DNA from: an uncultured Lentisphaeria bacterium
Lineage (GTDB): Bacteria; Verrucomicrobiota; Lentisphaeria; Victivallales; Victivallaceae
Reading direction: 5' to 3'
DNA length: 8,521 nt
Assembly: GCA_949298665.1 (NCBI GenBank)
Contig: CASFXO010000032.1
Span: 1 to 8,521, forward strand
This document shows, one piece after another, positions 1-6,858 of the stretch; position 1 is the stretch's first letter; every line of letters begins with the position of its first letter. The position numbers and the translations under genes are program-made. Under the pieces are notes generated by a model, which saw only the letters and a program-made list of their open reading frames with translations, ran no database searches and had not been told where the DNA came from.

Positions 1-1421
1 AGCAGAAGGCGGCGGGTATAACGGTATCCGGCCGGATCATAATCGATTTCCACCACCAGCGTCCGGGGCTGTGCCGGAAAATAATCGCCGAACAGATAAT
101 GCAGCGTCCCCGCATCCACCCGGCTCTGCGCCCGCCGGGAGAAACGCAGCTGCAGCTGGAAGGGGCCCGATTGTTCCCGGAGCGTATCCAGCTCCGCGCG
201 CAGCCCCTGCCACCAGCCGTAGCTGATTCCGAATTCCTTCGGATGTCCGCCGCCGAGATCGAACCGGGTCAGCAGTATGCCGGTGAGCAGCAGGGCCGCC
301 GCCGCCCAGAGTGCGAGCAGTGTTCCCGCCGTACCGCGGCGCATGCGTGAGAATCCGTAGGCCGCAATGGTCGCCAGCAGCGGAAACGGCAGAAATAAGT
401 AGAAATAATAGACATGAATGTACAACAGGAGATAGCCTCCCAGCACCGATGCCGCCAGGATCATGGCGGTCGTCACCACCGGCGGCAGCGGTTCCTTGCG
501 CCGCCATGCGTCCAGCGCCCGTCCGACGCCGAACCACGGAAGGATGGTCGCCAGCGCCACCAGCGTCCAGCCGAAGAAATCGCCGGTGACCGGGCGGATC
601 AGGGTAATCAGATCCCAGCCGAAGTATTCCTGCAGGAACGCGCCTCCGAAACACCCGAAATATTCCCACAAAAGAAATTTCAATTTGGTCAACCCGGCGC
701 TGGGGTCGGGAAACCGTTGGAAATGCCATTCGAAACAGAGGTAGTACAGCCATGGCGACAGAATGAGGAATGCGCCGATCCCCGCCCACAGGAAGTGCCG
801 CCACGGCAGTTTCCGCCACAGAAACAGAGCCAGCAGCCCCGGTCCCAGAAAAAACGCGGAAAGATGAATCGACCCGGTCAACGCCGTCAGCCAGACCGCC
901 CCCGTCCAGTACCACGCATGGTCCCGGTCGCGTCCCGCGGCGGCAAGTGCGAAAATCCCCACCATCAGGAGCGGCAGGTAATTGGGCGGCCAGATATTGG
1001 TGGCCAGAATCACCTGAATCGGGCCGCAGGCGGCGATCAGCATGGCGGCCGTGGCGGTGAACGCTCCGGCGCGGCGCCACAACAGCCGGCCGAGCGCGGG
1101 CACCGCGGCGGCGGAACATGCGGCGGTGATGGCGGCAAAGGCTGTCGGAGAAGCCGCGCCGAACAGCGCGAAAACGCCTGCCAGCTGATAGAGTGCCGGT
1201 CCGTTCGGAAAGCCTACGCTGGAGACCATTCCGTGATTGATCAGAAACCATTTTTCCGGCATTTCCATGCCGTTGAGCATGATCATGGCCTGTTCCGATT
1301 TGAATTCGAAGAAGCCGAGTGAGTAAAAGCGCAACAGGACACCGCCGAGAATGCCCGCCGCCGCGGCGACGCCGGGAAGCCGGGCGGGCAGACGCTTCGG
1401 AAATGTCAGCAGATTCCACAT
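1..1421 (-). CDS. Multi-pass membrane glycosyltransferase, GT-C / PMT_2 (ArnT-like) family, 3' end outside window
   Basis: Translating the minus strand from the ATG at 1421-1419 gives 473 uninterrupted codons to the left edge, beginning MWNLLTFPKR. The protein is a chain of hydrophobic segments (about residues 17-36, 76-110, 118-137, 147-162, 172-202, 209-228, 284-300, 316-333, 335-356, 364-385). A first extracytoplasmic loop holds an acidic site (FEFKSEQAM, residues 38-46; Glu43), and a Pro/Gly/Tyr stretch (FPNGPALYQLAG, 71-82) follows. This arrangement is typical of GT-C enzymes that move sugars from polyprenyl-phosphate donors outside the membrane, where the loop-1 acidic residue is catalytic. 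Hydrophobicity falls after about residue 386, where a soluble C-terminal domain appears to begin. Donor and acceptor are unknown. No Shine-Dalgarno sequence is clear before the ATG, but a promoter candidate lies 43 bases upstream. Another open frame on this strand (1419-37) is Arg/Ala/Gly-rich with no membrane pattern and was rejected. Family fairly sure, specificity not. Confidence 0.8.
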   Translation of the reverse strand, partial: MWNLLTFPKRLPARLPGVAAAAGILGGVLLRFYSLGFFEFKSEQAMIMLNGMEMPEKWFLINHGMVSSVGFPNGPALYQLAGVFALFGAASPTAFAAITAACSAAAVPALGRLLWRRAGAFTATAAMLIAACGPIQVILATNIWPPNYLPLLMVGIFALAAAGRDRDHAWYWTGAVWLTALTGSIHLSAFFLGPGLLALFLWRKLPWRHFLWAGIGAFLILSPWLYYLCFEWHFQRFPDPSAGLTKLKFLLWEYFGCFGGAFLQEYFGWDLITLIRPVTGDFFGWTLVALATILPWFGVGRALDAWRRKEPLPPVVTTAMILAASVLGGYLLLYIHVYYFYLFLPFPLLATIAAYGFSRMRRGTAGTLLALWAAAALLLTGILLTRFDLGGGHPKEFGISYGWWQGLRAELDTLREQSGPFQLQLRFSRRAQSRVDAGTLHYLFGDYFPAQPRTLVVEIDYDPAGYRYTRRLL

Positions 1422-1463
1422 ACTGTTCGGTTCTGAGGAGGTTGCGCTTGTTTCGTTTTTACC

Positions 1464-1492
1464 AAAATACACGAAATGAGGATATTTTTCAA
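1464..1492 (-). promoter_or_regulatory. Candidate sigma-70 promoter for the membrane glycosyltransferase
   Basis: Reading the minus strand, TTGAAA (1492-1487) is followed after 17 bases by TATTTT (1469-1464). Spacing is canonical, and the element lies 43 bases upstream of the start codon in an AT-rich stretch that contrasts with the GC-rich genes. Found by eye only. Confidence 0.45.
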
Positions 1493-1531
1493 TCTGCTCA
1501 GGAAAAAGAGCGGCTTTTTTTGATTTCCGGC

Positions 1532-1564
1532 TTGAACTTTCGACTTATGACTGTAATGTATTAA
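1532..1564 (+). promoter_or_regulatory. Candidate promoter for rpmA
   Basis: TTGAAC (1532-1537) is followed after 16 bases by TAATGT (1554-1559), or after 21 bases by TATTAA (1559-1564). It sits in the AT-rich divergent region and would leave a 5' leader of roughly 50 bases before rpmA. Which -10 is used cannot be decided from the sequence. Confidence 0.4.
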
Positions 1565-1619
1565 ATTGCTGTTTGAGTCAATGGAATGATCAGTACAAAT
1601 CTGTATAAGTGAGGGCATC

Positions 1620-1868
1620 ATGGCACATAAAAAAGGTCAGTCGAGCAGTCGCAACGGCCGCGACAGCAATCCGAAGTATCTGGGGATCAAGGCCTACGGC
1701 AGCGAATTTGTGACCGCCGGCTCGATCATCGTGCGGCAGCGCGGTACCCGTTTCCGGCCGGGCAAAAACGTCGGCTGCGGTCGTGATTTCACGTTGTTCG
1801 CGCTCTGCGACGGCACGGTGGAATTCAAGAAGACGACCCGCATGGTCAACGTGGTGCCGGCCAACTGA
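1620..1868 (+). CDS. rpmA: 50S ribosomal protein L27 (bL27)
   Basis: An 82-residue protein starting MAHKKGQSSSRNGRDSNPKY, the hallmark L27 N-terminus; the flexible basic tail reaches towards the peptidyl-transferase centre of the 50S subunit. The L27 core follows: YGSEFVTAGSIIVRQRGT (27-44), then FRPGKNVGCGRD (45-56) and FALCDGTVEF (60-69). Length is normal for the family. The protein begins directly with MAHKK, so it lacks the extension that Firmicutes remove with the Prp protease. The start is supported by GAGG at 1611-1614, five bases before ATG. It is normally second in rplU-rpmA-obg; here rplU is not immediately upstream, and rpmA is the first gene of its transcript. A strong hairpin terminator follows 38 bases after the stop, so much of its transcription may be monocistronic. 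Confidence 0.97.
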   Translation: MAHKKGQSSSRNGRDSNPKYLGIKAYGSEFVTAGSIIVRQRGTRFRPGKNVGCGRDFTLFALCDGTVEFKKTTRMVNVVPAN

Positions 1869-1906
1869 CGCGACGCAGCGCGGAGAATCGCGGTCGAATT
1901 ATGAAG

Positions 1907-1938
1907 AAGCCCCGGAAATGTTTCCCCGGGGCTTTTTT
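1907..1938 (+). terminator. Rho-independent terminator between rpmA and obg
   Basis: AAGCCCCGG (1907-1915) pairs perfectly with CCGGGGCTT (1926-1934) around a 10-base loop, and the T run reaches 1938. A further pairing of GAAGA (1903-1907) with TCTTC (1941-1945) could extend the stem. No promoter is evident between it and obg, so it may act as a partial terminator that sets the L27:Obg ratio (inference). Confidence 0.85.
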
Positions 1939-2002
1939 CGTCTTCATCGGAGAGACAAGGGGGATGCCGGTGCGATGACGCGCGGCGAGCGGGAGAAAAA
2001 AG

Positions 2003-3019
2003 ATGTTTGTAGATAAAGCGACGATTACCGTCAAGGGCGGCGACGGCGGGCACGGCTGCTGCAGCTTTCGCCGGGAGAAATTCATTCCGCGCGGCGGCCC
2101 GGACGGCGGCGACGGCGGCGGCGGCGGGCATGTGATTCTGCGTGCGACCACCGCTCAGCAGAGTCTGGCGGACCTGATGTATAATCGCCATTACGCCGCG
2201 CCGAACGGCCCCGCCGGCAAAGGCAAAACCATGCACGGGCGCAAGGCCGGGGACATTGTGTTGACCGTTCCGGTCGGCACCGTGGTTTCCGATGCGGAGA
2301 CCGGCGAGGAGATGGTGGACCTGGCGGCGGACGGGCAGGAGTTCGTGGTCGCACGCGGGGGGCGCGGCGGGCGCGGCAACGCCCGGTTTCTGTCCAATTT
2401 CAACCGGGCGCCGCGCGAATGTGAGCCGGGGGAGCCGGGGGAACGCCGGACGGTTCACCTGGAGCTGAAAACCATTGCCGACATCGGCCTGGTCGGATAT
2501 CCCAATGCAGGCAAGTCCACGCTGCTGCGGGCACTCTCTTCGGCGCGGCCGAAAGTGGCGCCGTATCCATTCACGACCTTGAACCCGGTGGTGGGGGTGG
2601 TGGAATTCGCGGATTTTTTCCGGATGAATCTGGCGGATATTCCGGGATTGATCGACGGGGCGCACGCCAACGTCGGGCTGGGTCACGCCTTTCTCAAGCA
2701 CATCGAACGGACACACGTTCTGGCTTTCGTTCTGGATATGGGCGGGATGGACGGGCGGCTGCCGTGGGAGGACTTCCGCCATCTGCAGCAGGAACTGGAA
2801 CTGTATATGAAAGGTCTGTCCCGCCGTCCCGCCGTGATCGTCGCCAACAAGATGGATTTGCCGGGAAGCGCGGAAAATCTGGCGCTGCTCCGGGAGGAAC
2901 TGGCCGCAGAAGCGTGGGAAATCATTCCGGCGGCGGCCGCCGCCGGAGAAGTCGGAGAGGTGCGGACAAAACTGCGCGAGGCGTTGGAGAAAACCCGGAA
3001 ATCGCCATCGGATTTCTGA
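2003..3019 (+). CDS. obg: Obg/CgtA family GTPase, ribosome assembly
   Basis: This 338-residue protein is an essential-type GTPase that binds the 50S subunit during late assembly and links it to growth and stress state. Residues 1-157 form the Gly-rich Obg fold, with repeats such as GGDGGHG (12-18) and GGPDGGDGGGGG (31-42). The G domain follows: G1 GYPNAGKST (165-173), switch/G2 YPFTT (188-192), G3 DIPG (212-215) and G4 NKMD (282-285). The place where most Obg proteins carry the G5 'SA' pair reads IIPAAAAAG (307-315), with Pro where Ser is expected. There is no C-terminal OCT domain, so this is the short form compared with about 390 residues in E. coli. The start is supported by GGGAG (1991-1995), seven bases before ATG. 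It follows the rpmA terminator and is probably co-transcribed with the glycosyltransferase 36 bases downstream. Confidence 0.97.
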   Translation: MFVDKATITVKGGDGGHGCCSFRREKFIPRGGPDGGDGGGGGHVILRATTAQQSLADLMYNRHYAAPNGPAGKGKTMHGRKAGDIVLTVPVGTVVSDAETGEEMVDLAADGQEFVVARGGRGGRGNARFLSNFNRAPRECEPGEPGERRTVHLELKTIADIGLVGYPNAGKSTLLRALSSARPKVAPYPFTTLNPVVGVVEFADFFRMNLADIPGLIDGAHANVGLGHAFLKHIERTHVLAFVLDMGGMDGRLPWEDFRHLQQELELYMKGLSRRPAVIVANKMDLPGSAENLALLREELAAEAWEIIPAAAAAGEVGEVRTKLREALEKTRKSPSDF

Positions 3020-3055
3020 ACCGGTCGGAGTGAAACGCAGAGAAGGACGCGGAAG

Positions 3056-3778
3056 ATGAAAATTTCCGTCATTACCGTGGTGCGGAACGGTGCGGATGTG
3101 CTGGAGGAGACCATGCGCAGCGTCCTGGAACAGGATTATCCGGACGTGGAGTACCTGGTGATCGACGGCGCTTCCACGGACGGGACGCTGGCGGTGGCGG
3201 AGCGGCGGCGCGATCGCCTGTCCGTGTTGCTCAGCGAACCGGACGGCGGAATTTACGAGGCGATGAACAAGGGAATCCGGTTGGCCACAGGAGAGGTGAT
3301 CGGGCTGCTCAACGCGGGCGACCGGTATCTGCCGGGGGCGTTGCGCCTGGTGGCGGAGAGTTTCCGGAAAGAAGGCACGGAGGGGCGGATTTTCTGGGGG
3401 GACGTCGAGTACAGCCGGCACGGGCGCGTGCGGGGATTCCGCCCGGAAAACCTGTTTCGGGGGGCGTTCGCGCCGCATCCTTCCATGTTCGTGCCGAGGT
3501 CGGTGTATGAGACGGTGGGACTGTATGATGAGACGTTCCGGCTGCTCGGGGATTATGATTTCATGTACCGGGCGGTGAACGTCTGCGGGGTCCGGCCGCT
3601 GTATGTGCCGGAGGTCGTGGCGTTTTATCAGGAGGGGGGGCTTTCCGACCGGCATATCGCTAGATGTCTGTGCGACGAGCTGCGCGTGAAATTGCGTTAC
3701 GGCGCGCCGAAATGGCAGGCCTGCGGACTCTTTCTGCTGAAAATCCTGAAGAATTTGCCGCGTATGGTGCTTGCATAA
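3056..3778 (+). CDS. Family 2 (GT-A) glycosyltransferase
   Basis: A 240-residue GT2 enzyme that would transfer a sugar from a nucleotide-sugar donor in the cytoplasm. It opens with the Rossmann-like MKISVITVVRNG (1-12). Next come LVIDGASTDGT (34-44, nucleotide-binding Asp), EPDGGIYEAMNKGI (61-74) and LLNAGDRY (84-91, in the position of the metal-binding DxD). GDYDFMYR (165-172) matches the region of the catalytic-base acidic residue. The pattern resembles short WcaA-like GT2 enzymes of O-antigen or exopolysaccharide clusters; the substrate cannot be read off. No transmembrane segment is clear, although the last 17 residues are hydrophobic and basic and could lie on the membrane. The start is supported by AAGGA (3043-3047), eight bases before ATG. 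A lone GT2 between obg and rplU is unusual, and no sugar-pathway genes adjoin it. No terminator is visible after it. Confidence 0.88.
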   Translation: MKISVITVVRNGADVLEETMRSVLEQDYPDVEYLVIDGASTDGTLAVAERRRDRLSVLLSEPDGGIYEAMNKGIRLATGEVIGLLNAGDRYLPGALRLVAESFRKEGTEGRIFWGDVEYSRHGRVRGFRPENLFRGAFAPHPSMFVPRSVYETVGLYDETFRLLGDYDFMYRAVNVCGVRPLYVPEVVAFYQEGGLSDRHIARCLCDELRVKLRYGAPKWQACGLFLLKILKNLPRMVLA

Positions 3779-3808
3779 ACGGCAATCGGATGTAAATTAT
3801 TCATCTCA

Positions 3809-3841
3809 TTGATGTAGGAACGACACAAATTTTATCATAAT
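3809..3841 (+). promoter_or_regulatory. Candidate promoter for rplU-purC
   Basis: The 79-base gap before rplU is AT-rich. TTGATG (3809-3814) is followed after 18 bases by TATCAT (3833-3838), or after 21 bases by CATAAT (3836-3841). If the first pair is used, the leader would be very short (about 12-15 bases) but would just contain the AAGGAG ribosome-binding site at 3842-3847. Confidence 0.4.
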
Positions 3842-3857
3842 AAGGAGATCTGGAAAG

Positions 3858-4172
3858 ATGTACGCGATTATCAAAACCGGCGGAAAACAGTATAAGGTCA
3901 AAAGCGGCGACCTGGTGGAAGTGGAAAAGCTTGACGCGGAAGTCGGCGCCAAGGTGAATTTTGCGGAAGTGCTAGCGGTCGGTGAAGAAGGCGGCGCGCT
4001 CAACGTCGGTTCCCCGCTGGTGGCCGGTGCGTCGGTGGAAGGCGAAGTGGTGGATCAGTTCCGCGCCAAGAAAGTCTGGGCGTTCAAGATGAAACGCCGG
4101 AAAGGCTATCGCCGGACCATCGGTCATCGGCAGAATCTCACCCGGGTGAAAATCGGCGACATCAAGGCGTAA
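3858..4172 (+). CDS. rplU: 50S ribosomal protein L21 (bL21)
   Basis: A 104-residue protein of the usual length, starting MYAIIKTGGKQYKVKSGDLV, the standard L21 N-terminus. The family's basic C-terminal rRNA-binding stretch is present as KMKRRKGYRRTIGHRQNLT (78-96). L21 is an early-assembly protein that contacts 23S rRNA in the large subunit. The ribosome-binding site is AAGGAG at 3842-3847, ten bases before ATG. The gene normally stands directly before rpmA; here it lies about 2 kb downstream of rpmA, after obg and a GT2 glycosyltransferase. It seems to have its own promoter, and purC follows 48 bases later with no terminator between them, so the two are probably co-transcribed. Confidence 0.97.
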   Translation: MYAIIKTGGKQYKVKSGDLVEVEKLDAEVGAKVNFAEVLAVGEEGGALNVGSPLVAGASVEGEVVDQFRAKKVWAFKMKRRKGYRRTIGHRQNLTRVKIGDIKA

Positions 4173-4177
4173 TTTGT

Positions 4178-4192
4178 GCCGGACCATCCGGC
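4178..4192 (+). other. Perfect RNA hairpin in the rplU-purC gap
   Basis: GCCGGA (4178-4183) and TCCGGC (4187-4192) form a perfect six-base-pair stem with a three-base loop, starting six bases after the rplU stop. No T run follows, so it is not an intrinsic terminator. It could stabilise the 3' end of the rplU message or be a processing site, but this is speculative. Confidence 0.4.
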
Positions 4193-4220
4193 GCGGCAAG
4201 AGTTGGGGAGCGGAAGAAGC

Positions 4221-5120
4221 ATGCAGTACGATGCCAACGGGGCGTTGATCGAGACCCGGATTCCGGGATTGAAGATGGTCAACCGCGGCAAGGTCCGCGA
4301 TATTTATGATCTGGGAGACAGTTTGTTGTTCGTCGCCACCGACCGGATCAGCGCGTTCGATGTGGTCATGCCGAACGGGGTGCCGGACAAGGGGCGGGTG
4401 CTGACGCAGATTTCGCTGTTCTGGTTCGACCTGATGGCCGACTGGCTGGAGAACCATCTCATTACGGCCGATGTGACCACGCGCCCGGAACTGGCACCGT
4501 ACGCGGCGGATCTGCAGGGGCGCTCGATGATCGTGCGCAAGGCGAAGGTTCTGCCGGTGGAGTGCATTGTCCGCGGGTATCTGATCGGCAGCGGCTGGAA
4601 GGACTACCGGGCCACCGGCATGGTGTCCGGCATCCGGTTGCGGGAAGGTTACCGGCAGGCGGAAAAGCTGGACCGGCCGCTTTTCACGCCCTCCACCAAG
4701 GCGGAGCTGGGAGATCACGACGAAGCGATTTCTCTGGAACAGGTGGCGGAGATCGTCGGTCAGGACCGGGCGGACGCGTTGCGGGATCTTTCGCTGAAGA
4801 TCTATTGCACGGCGCGGGATTACGCCGAAACGCGCGGCATCATTCTGGCCGATACCAAGTTTGAATTCGGGGAGGTCGACGGGCGGATCATTCTGGTGGA
4901 CGAGGTGCTCACGCCGGATTCGAGCCGGTTCTGGCCGCGCGACCGGTATCAGGTCGGTACCAGTCCGGTCAGTCTGGACAAGCAGTATGTGCGTGATTAT
5001 CTGGAGACGCTGGACTGGAACAAGACCGCGCCGGGGCCGGAATTGCCGGCGGACGTGGTGCGGAAGACGTCGGAAAAATATCGGGAAGCCTACCGGACAT
5101 TGACCGGAAAGAGTTTTTAA
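4221..5120 (+). CDS. purC: Phosphoribosylaminoimidazole-succinocarboxamide synthase (SAICAR synthetase)
   Basis: A 299-residue cytoplasmic enzyme that joins CAIR and aspartate using ATP to give SAICAR in de novo purine synthesis. The N-terminal ATP-site motif is NRGKVRDIYDLGD (21-33). FVATDRISAFD (37-47) follows. The first family signature is LPVECIVRGYLIGSGWKDY (111-129), and the second is LADTKFEFG (209-217), followed by ILVDEVLTPDSSRFW (224-238). Length suits the longer PurC type. The ATG at 4221 is preferred (GGGAG at 4206-4210 and GGAAG at 4212-4216 upstream). An in-frame GTG at 4176, three bases after the rplU stop, would add 15 residues lacking family similarity and would overlap the hairpin at 4178-4192. 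It sits alone as a pur gene beside rplU, and a strong terminator follows. Confidence 0.97.
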   Translation: MQYDANGALIETRIPGLKMVNRGKVRDIYDLGDSLLFVATDRISAFDVVMPNGVPDKGRVLTQISLFWFDLMADWLENHLITADVTTRPELAPYAADLQGRSMIVRKAKVLPVECIVRGYLIGSGWKDYRATGMVSGIRLREGYRQAEKLDRPLFTPSTKAELGDHDEAISLEQVAEIVGQDRADALRDLSLKIYCTARDYAETRGIILADTKFEFGEVDGRIILVDEVLTPDSSRFWPRDRYQVGTSPVSLDKQYVRDYLETLDWNKTAPGPELPADVVRKTSEKYREAYRTLTGKSF

Positions 5121-5131
5121 TCAAGGGAATG

Positions 5132-5162
5132 CGGCTGCCGGGTGACCGGTGGCCGTTTTTTT
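5132..5162 (+). terminator. Rho-independent terminator after purC
   Basis: CGGCTGCCGG (5132-5141) pairs with CCGGTGGCCG (5146-5155) over ten base pairs, including two G-U wobbles, around the loop GTGA. Seven Ts follow (5156-5162). It begins 12 bases after the purC stop and closes the rpmA-to-purC block. Confidence 0.9.
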
Positions 5163-5188
5163 CGGCGGACACGACGGTGTCTTCGCCG
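5163..5188 (+). other. Second hairpin directly after the purC terminator
   Basis: CGGCG GACAC (5163-5172) pairs with GTGTC (5177-5181) and CGCCG (5184-5188), with loop GACG and a two-base TT bulge. A T run (5203-5209) comes 14 bases later, too far for a standard terminator. It may be a back-up terminator or structure in the leader of the next gene. I see no convincing promoter between here and 5233. Confidence 0.4.
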
Positions 5189-5232
5189 GAGGATTCGGAC
5201 TGTTTTTTTCATAGAAAAGCAAGGAGAACAGC

Positions 5233-6789
5233 ATGAAAAAGCGGTGGATGGCATGGTGTCTGTCGGCAGTGGCGGCGACGGTTTTCGCTGCGGAGAGCGC
5301 GCCGGCGCCGGGTACGGTGGTGCGGTATCGGGACTTCGGGGCCAGAGGGGACGGCAAAACCGACGACTGGGCCGCCATTGCCAAGGCACACGCCTATGCC
5401 AATGAACACAATCTGCCGGTGCGGGCGGAAGACGACGCGGAGTATTACATCGGCGATTCCGAGCCGATCACCATTCAGACGGATACGGACTGGGGCCGGG
5501 CGCGCTTCACGATCGACGACACGCTGCCGCTCAGGAAGTTCAAGTCGCCGGTATTCCAGGTGACTTCCAAGCTGGCGCCTTTCAAGCCGCAGGGGATCAC
5601 TTCCCTGAAAAAGGGGCAGACCGACCTGGGGATCACATTGCCTCAACGCTGCATGATCGCCGTTTTCAACGACGACGTCAAGCGCTATATCCGTTACGGC
5701 GTCAATGCCAACGCGGGGCATCCGCAGACGGATGTCTTCGTGGTGAATCCGGACGGCAAGGTGGATCCCCATACGCCGATCATCTGGGATTTCGACAAGA
5801 TCACCCGGATCACGGCGTATCCGATCGATGAAAAGACCCTGACCATCCGGGGCGGCCGTTTCACGACACTGGCGAATAAGCGGGAGGGCAGACATAGCTA
5901 CTACGGTCGCGGGCTGCGCATCGCCCGCTCCAATACGGTGGTGGACGGTCTGGAACACTACGTGGTGGAAGGCGGCGGGATCGACAGCTGGCCCTACACC
6001 GGTTTCATCAACGTCGGGGACTGCGCCGACGTGACGGTGAAGAACGCCACGCTGACCGGGCGTAAACTCTACAGCTATCCGCTCCCGGAAGGGGGACGAC
6101 GGACGACGGGAACGTATGACATTTCGGGGACGCGGGCGTTGAACGTGACGTTTGTGGATTGCCGGCAGTCCAACGACATCGACGATCCGGCCTACTGGGG
6201 AATAATGGGAACGAATTTCTGCAAGAACATCGTGCTGGACCGCTGCCGGTTTTCGCGTTTTGACGCGCATATGGGGGTGACCAACGCCGTGGTGCGGGAC
6301 TGTACCATCGGTTACGGAGGGATCAACGCCATCGGGTTCGGCACGTTCCTGATCGAAAACACCACCAGTACCTGCCGGAATCTCATCAATCTGCGTTCGG
6401 ACTACGGCAGCACCTGGAGCGGGGATTTCATCATCCGCAACTGCGTTTTCAAGCCGAAGAGCCCGAAGAGCGTGCCCCATGTAATCAACGGTTCCAACCG
6501 CGGCAACCATGATTTCGGCTACACCTGCTACATGCCGGCGACGATCGAAATCGACGGGTTGAAGGTGGACACGTCCGATCAACCGGAAAAATACCGGGAA
6601 GCGGTTTTCTTCGCCAACATGAATCCCGCATACAAGAGCGATTCCTACGAGGAGAAGTTCCCGTATGTCAAAACCGGGGAAATCAAGGTGAAGAATCTCA
6701 CCACCACCACCGGCAGGCCGTTGAAGCTGAGTTCGAATCCGCACATGTTCCGGAAGGTGAAGATTTCCGGGGACGGCATCAAACATTGA
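5233..6789 (+). CDS. Exported right-handed parallel beta-helix protein (pectate-lyase-superfamily-like)
   Basis: This 518-residue protein starts with a signal peptide: basic MKKR, hydrophobic WMAWCLSAVAATVF, and likely cleavage after Ala19 or Ala20. It should be exported. Residues 29-58 (VVRYRDFGARGDGKTDDWAA and on) match the opening of the Pectate_lyase_3 type beta-helix, seen in polysaccharide lyases, glycoside hydrolases and phage tailspikes. Successive coils are visible as DVTVKNATL, NVTFVDCRQ, NIVLDRCRF, NAVVRDCTI and DFIIRNCVF (266-406), with Cys at 310, 338, 357 and 404 in the same coil position. A Trp/Tyr/Asp-rich section (GGGIDSWPYTGF 247-258; DIDDPAYWGIMGTN 315-328) could line a substrate groove. 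I cannot assign a catalytic family or substrate; polysaccharide cleavage is plausible but unproven, and an adhesive or structural role is possible. The ribosome-binding site is AAGGAG at 5221-5226, six bases before ATG. It appears to be a single-gene unit between two terminators. Confidence 0.85.
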   Translation: MKKRWMAWCLSAVAATVFAAESAPAPGTVVRYRDFGARGDGKTDDWAAIAKAHAYANEHNLPVRAEDDAEYYIGDSEPITIQTDTDWGRARFTIDDTLPLRKFKSPVFQVTSKLAPFKPQGITSLKKGQTDLGITLPQRCMIAVFNDDVKRYIRYGVNANAGHPQTDVFVVNPDGKVDPHTPIIWDFDKITRITAYPIDEKTLTIRGGRFTTLANKREGRHSYYGRGLRIARSNTVVDGLEHYVVEGGGIDSWPYTGFINVGDCADVTVKNATLTGRKLYSYPLPEGGRRTTGTYDISGTRALNVTFVDCRQSNDIDDPAYWGIMGTNFCKNIVLDRCRFSRFDAHMGVTNAVVRDCTIGYGGINAIGFGTFLIENTTSTCRNLINLRSDYGSTWSGDFIIRNCVFKPKSPKSVPHVINGSNRGNHDFGYTCYMPATIEIDGLKVDTSDQPEKYREAVFFANMNPAYKSDSYEEKFPYVKTGEIKVKNLTTTTGRPLKLSSNPHMFRKVKISGDGIKH

Positions 6790-6798
6790 TTCCGTTCG

Positions 6799-6816
6799 AC
6801 GCCGGGCCGGCGTTTT
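6799..6816 (+). terminator. Weak intrinsic terminator after the beta-helix gene
   Basis: ACGCCG (6799-6804) pairs with CGGCGT (6808-6813) around loop GGC, and a short T run (6813-6816) follows. It begins nine bases after the stop. The stem is GC-rich but the T run is short, so efficiency is uncertain. Confidence 0.5.
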
Positions 6817-6858
6817 CAGGGGGGAGGGAGCGTCGGTCCGGAAAGTGGACGTCCTGAA

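Noticed and set aside
37..1419. A 460-codon open frame on the minus strand starting with GTG at 1419
   Set aside because: Its product is an Arg/Gly/Ala-rich string without membrane segments or family motifs. The frame starting two bases earlier (ATG at 1421) reads as a coherent multi-pass membrane glycosyltransferase.
1503..1519. AAAAAG...CTTTTT hairpin with a T run in the divergent intergenic region
   Set aside because: The stem is almost all A-T and no gene ends nearby on either strand, so it is unlikely to be a terminator.
2093..2128. GGC/GAC-rich simple repeat within obg
   Set aside because: It encodes the glycine-rich Obg fold that is conserved across the family, so it is coding constraint and not a repeat element.
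1694..3655. A 653-codon minus-strand open frame across rpmA, obg and the GT2 gene
   Set aside because: It lies opposite three confidently recognised genes and is rich in His, Pro, Arg and Gln, as expected of the antisense frame of GC-rich genes.
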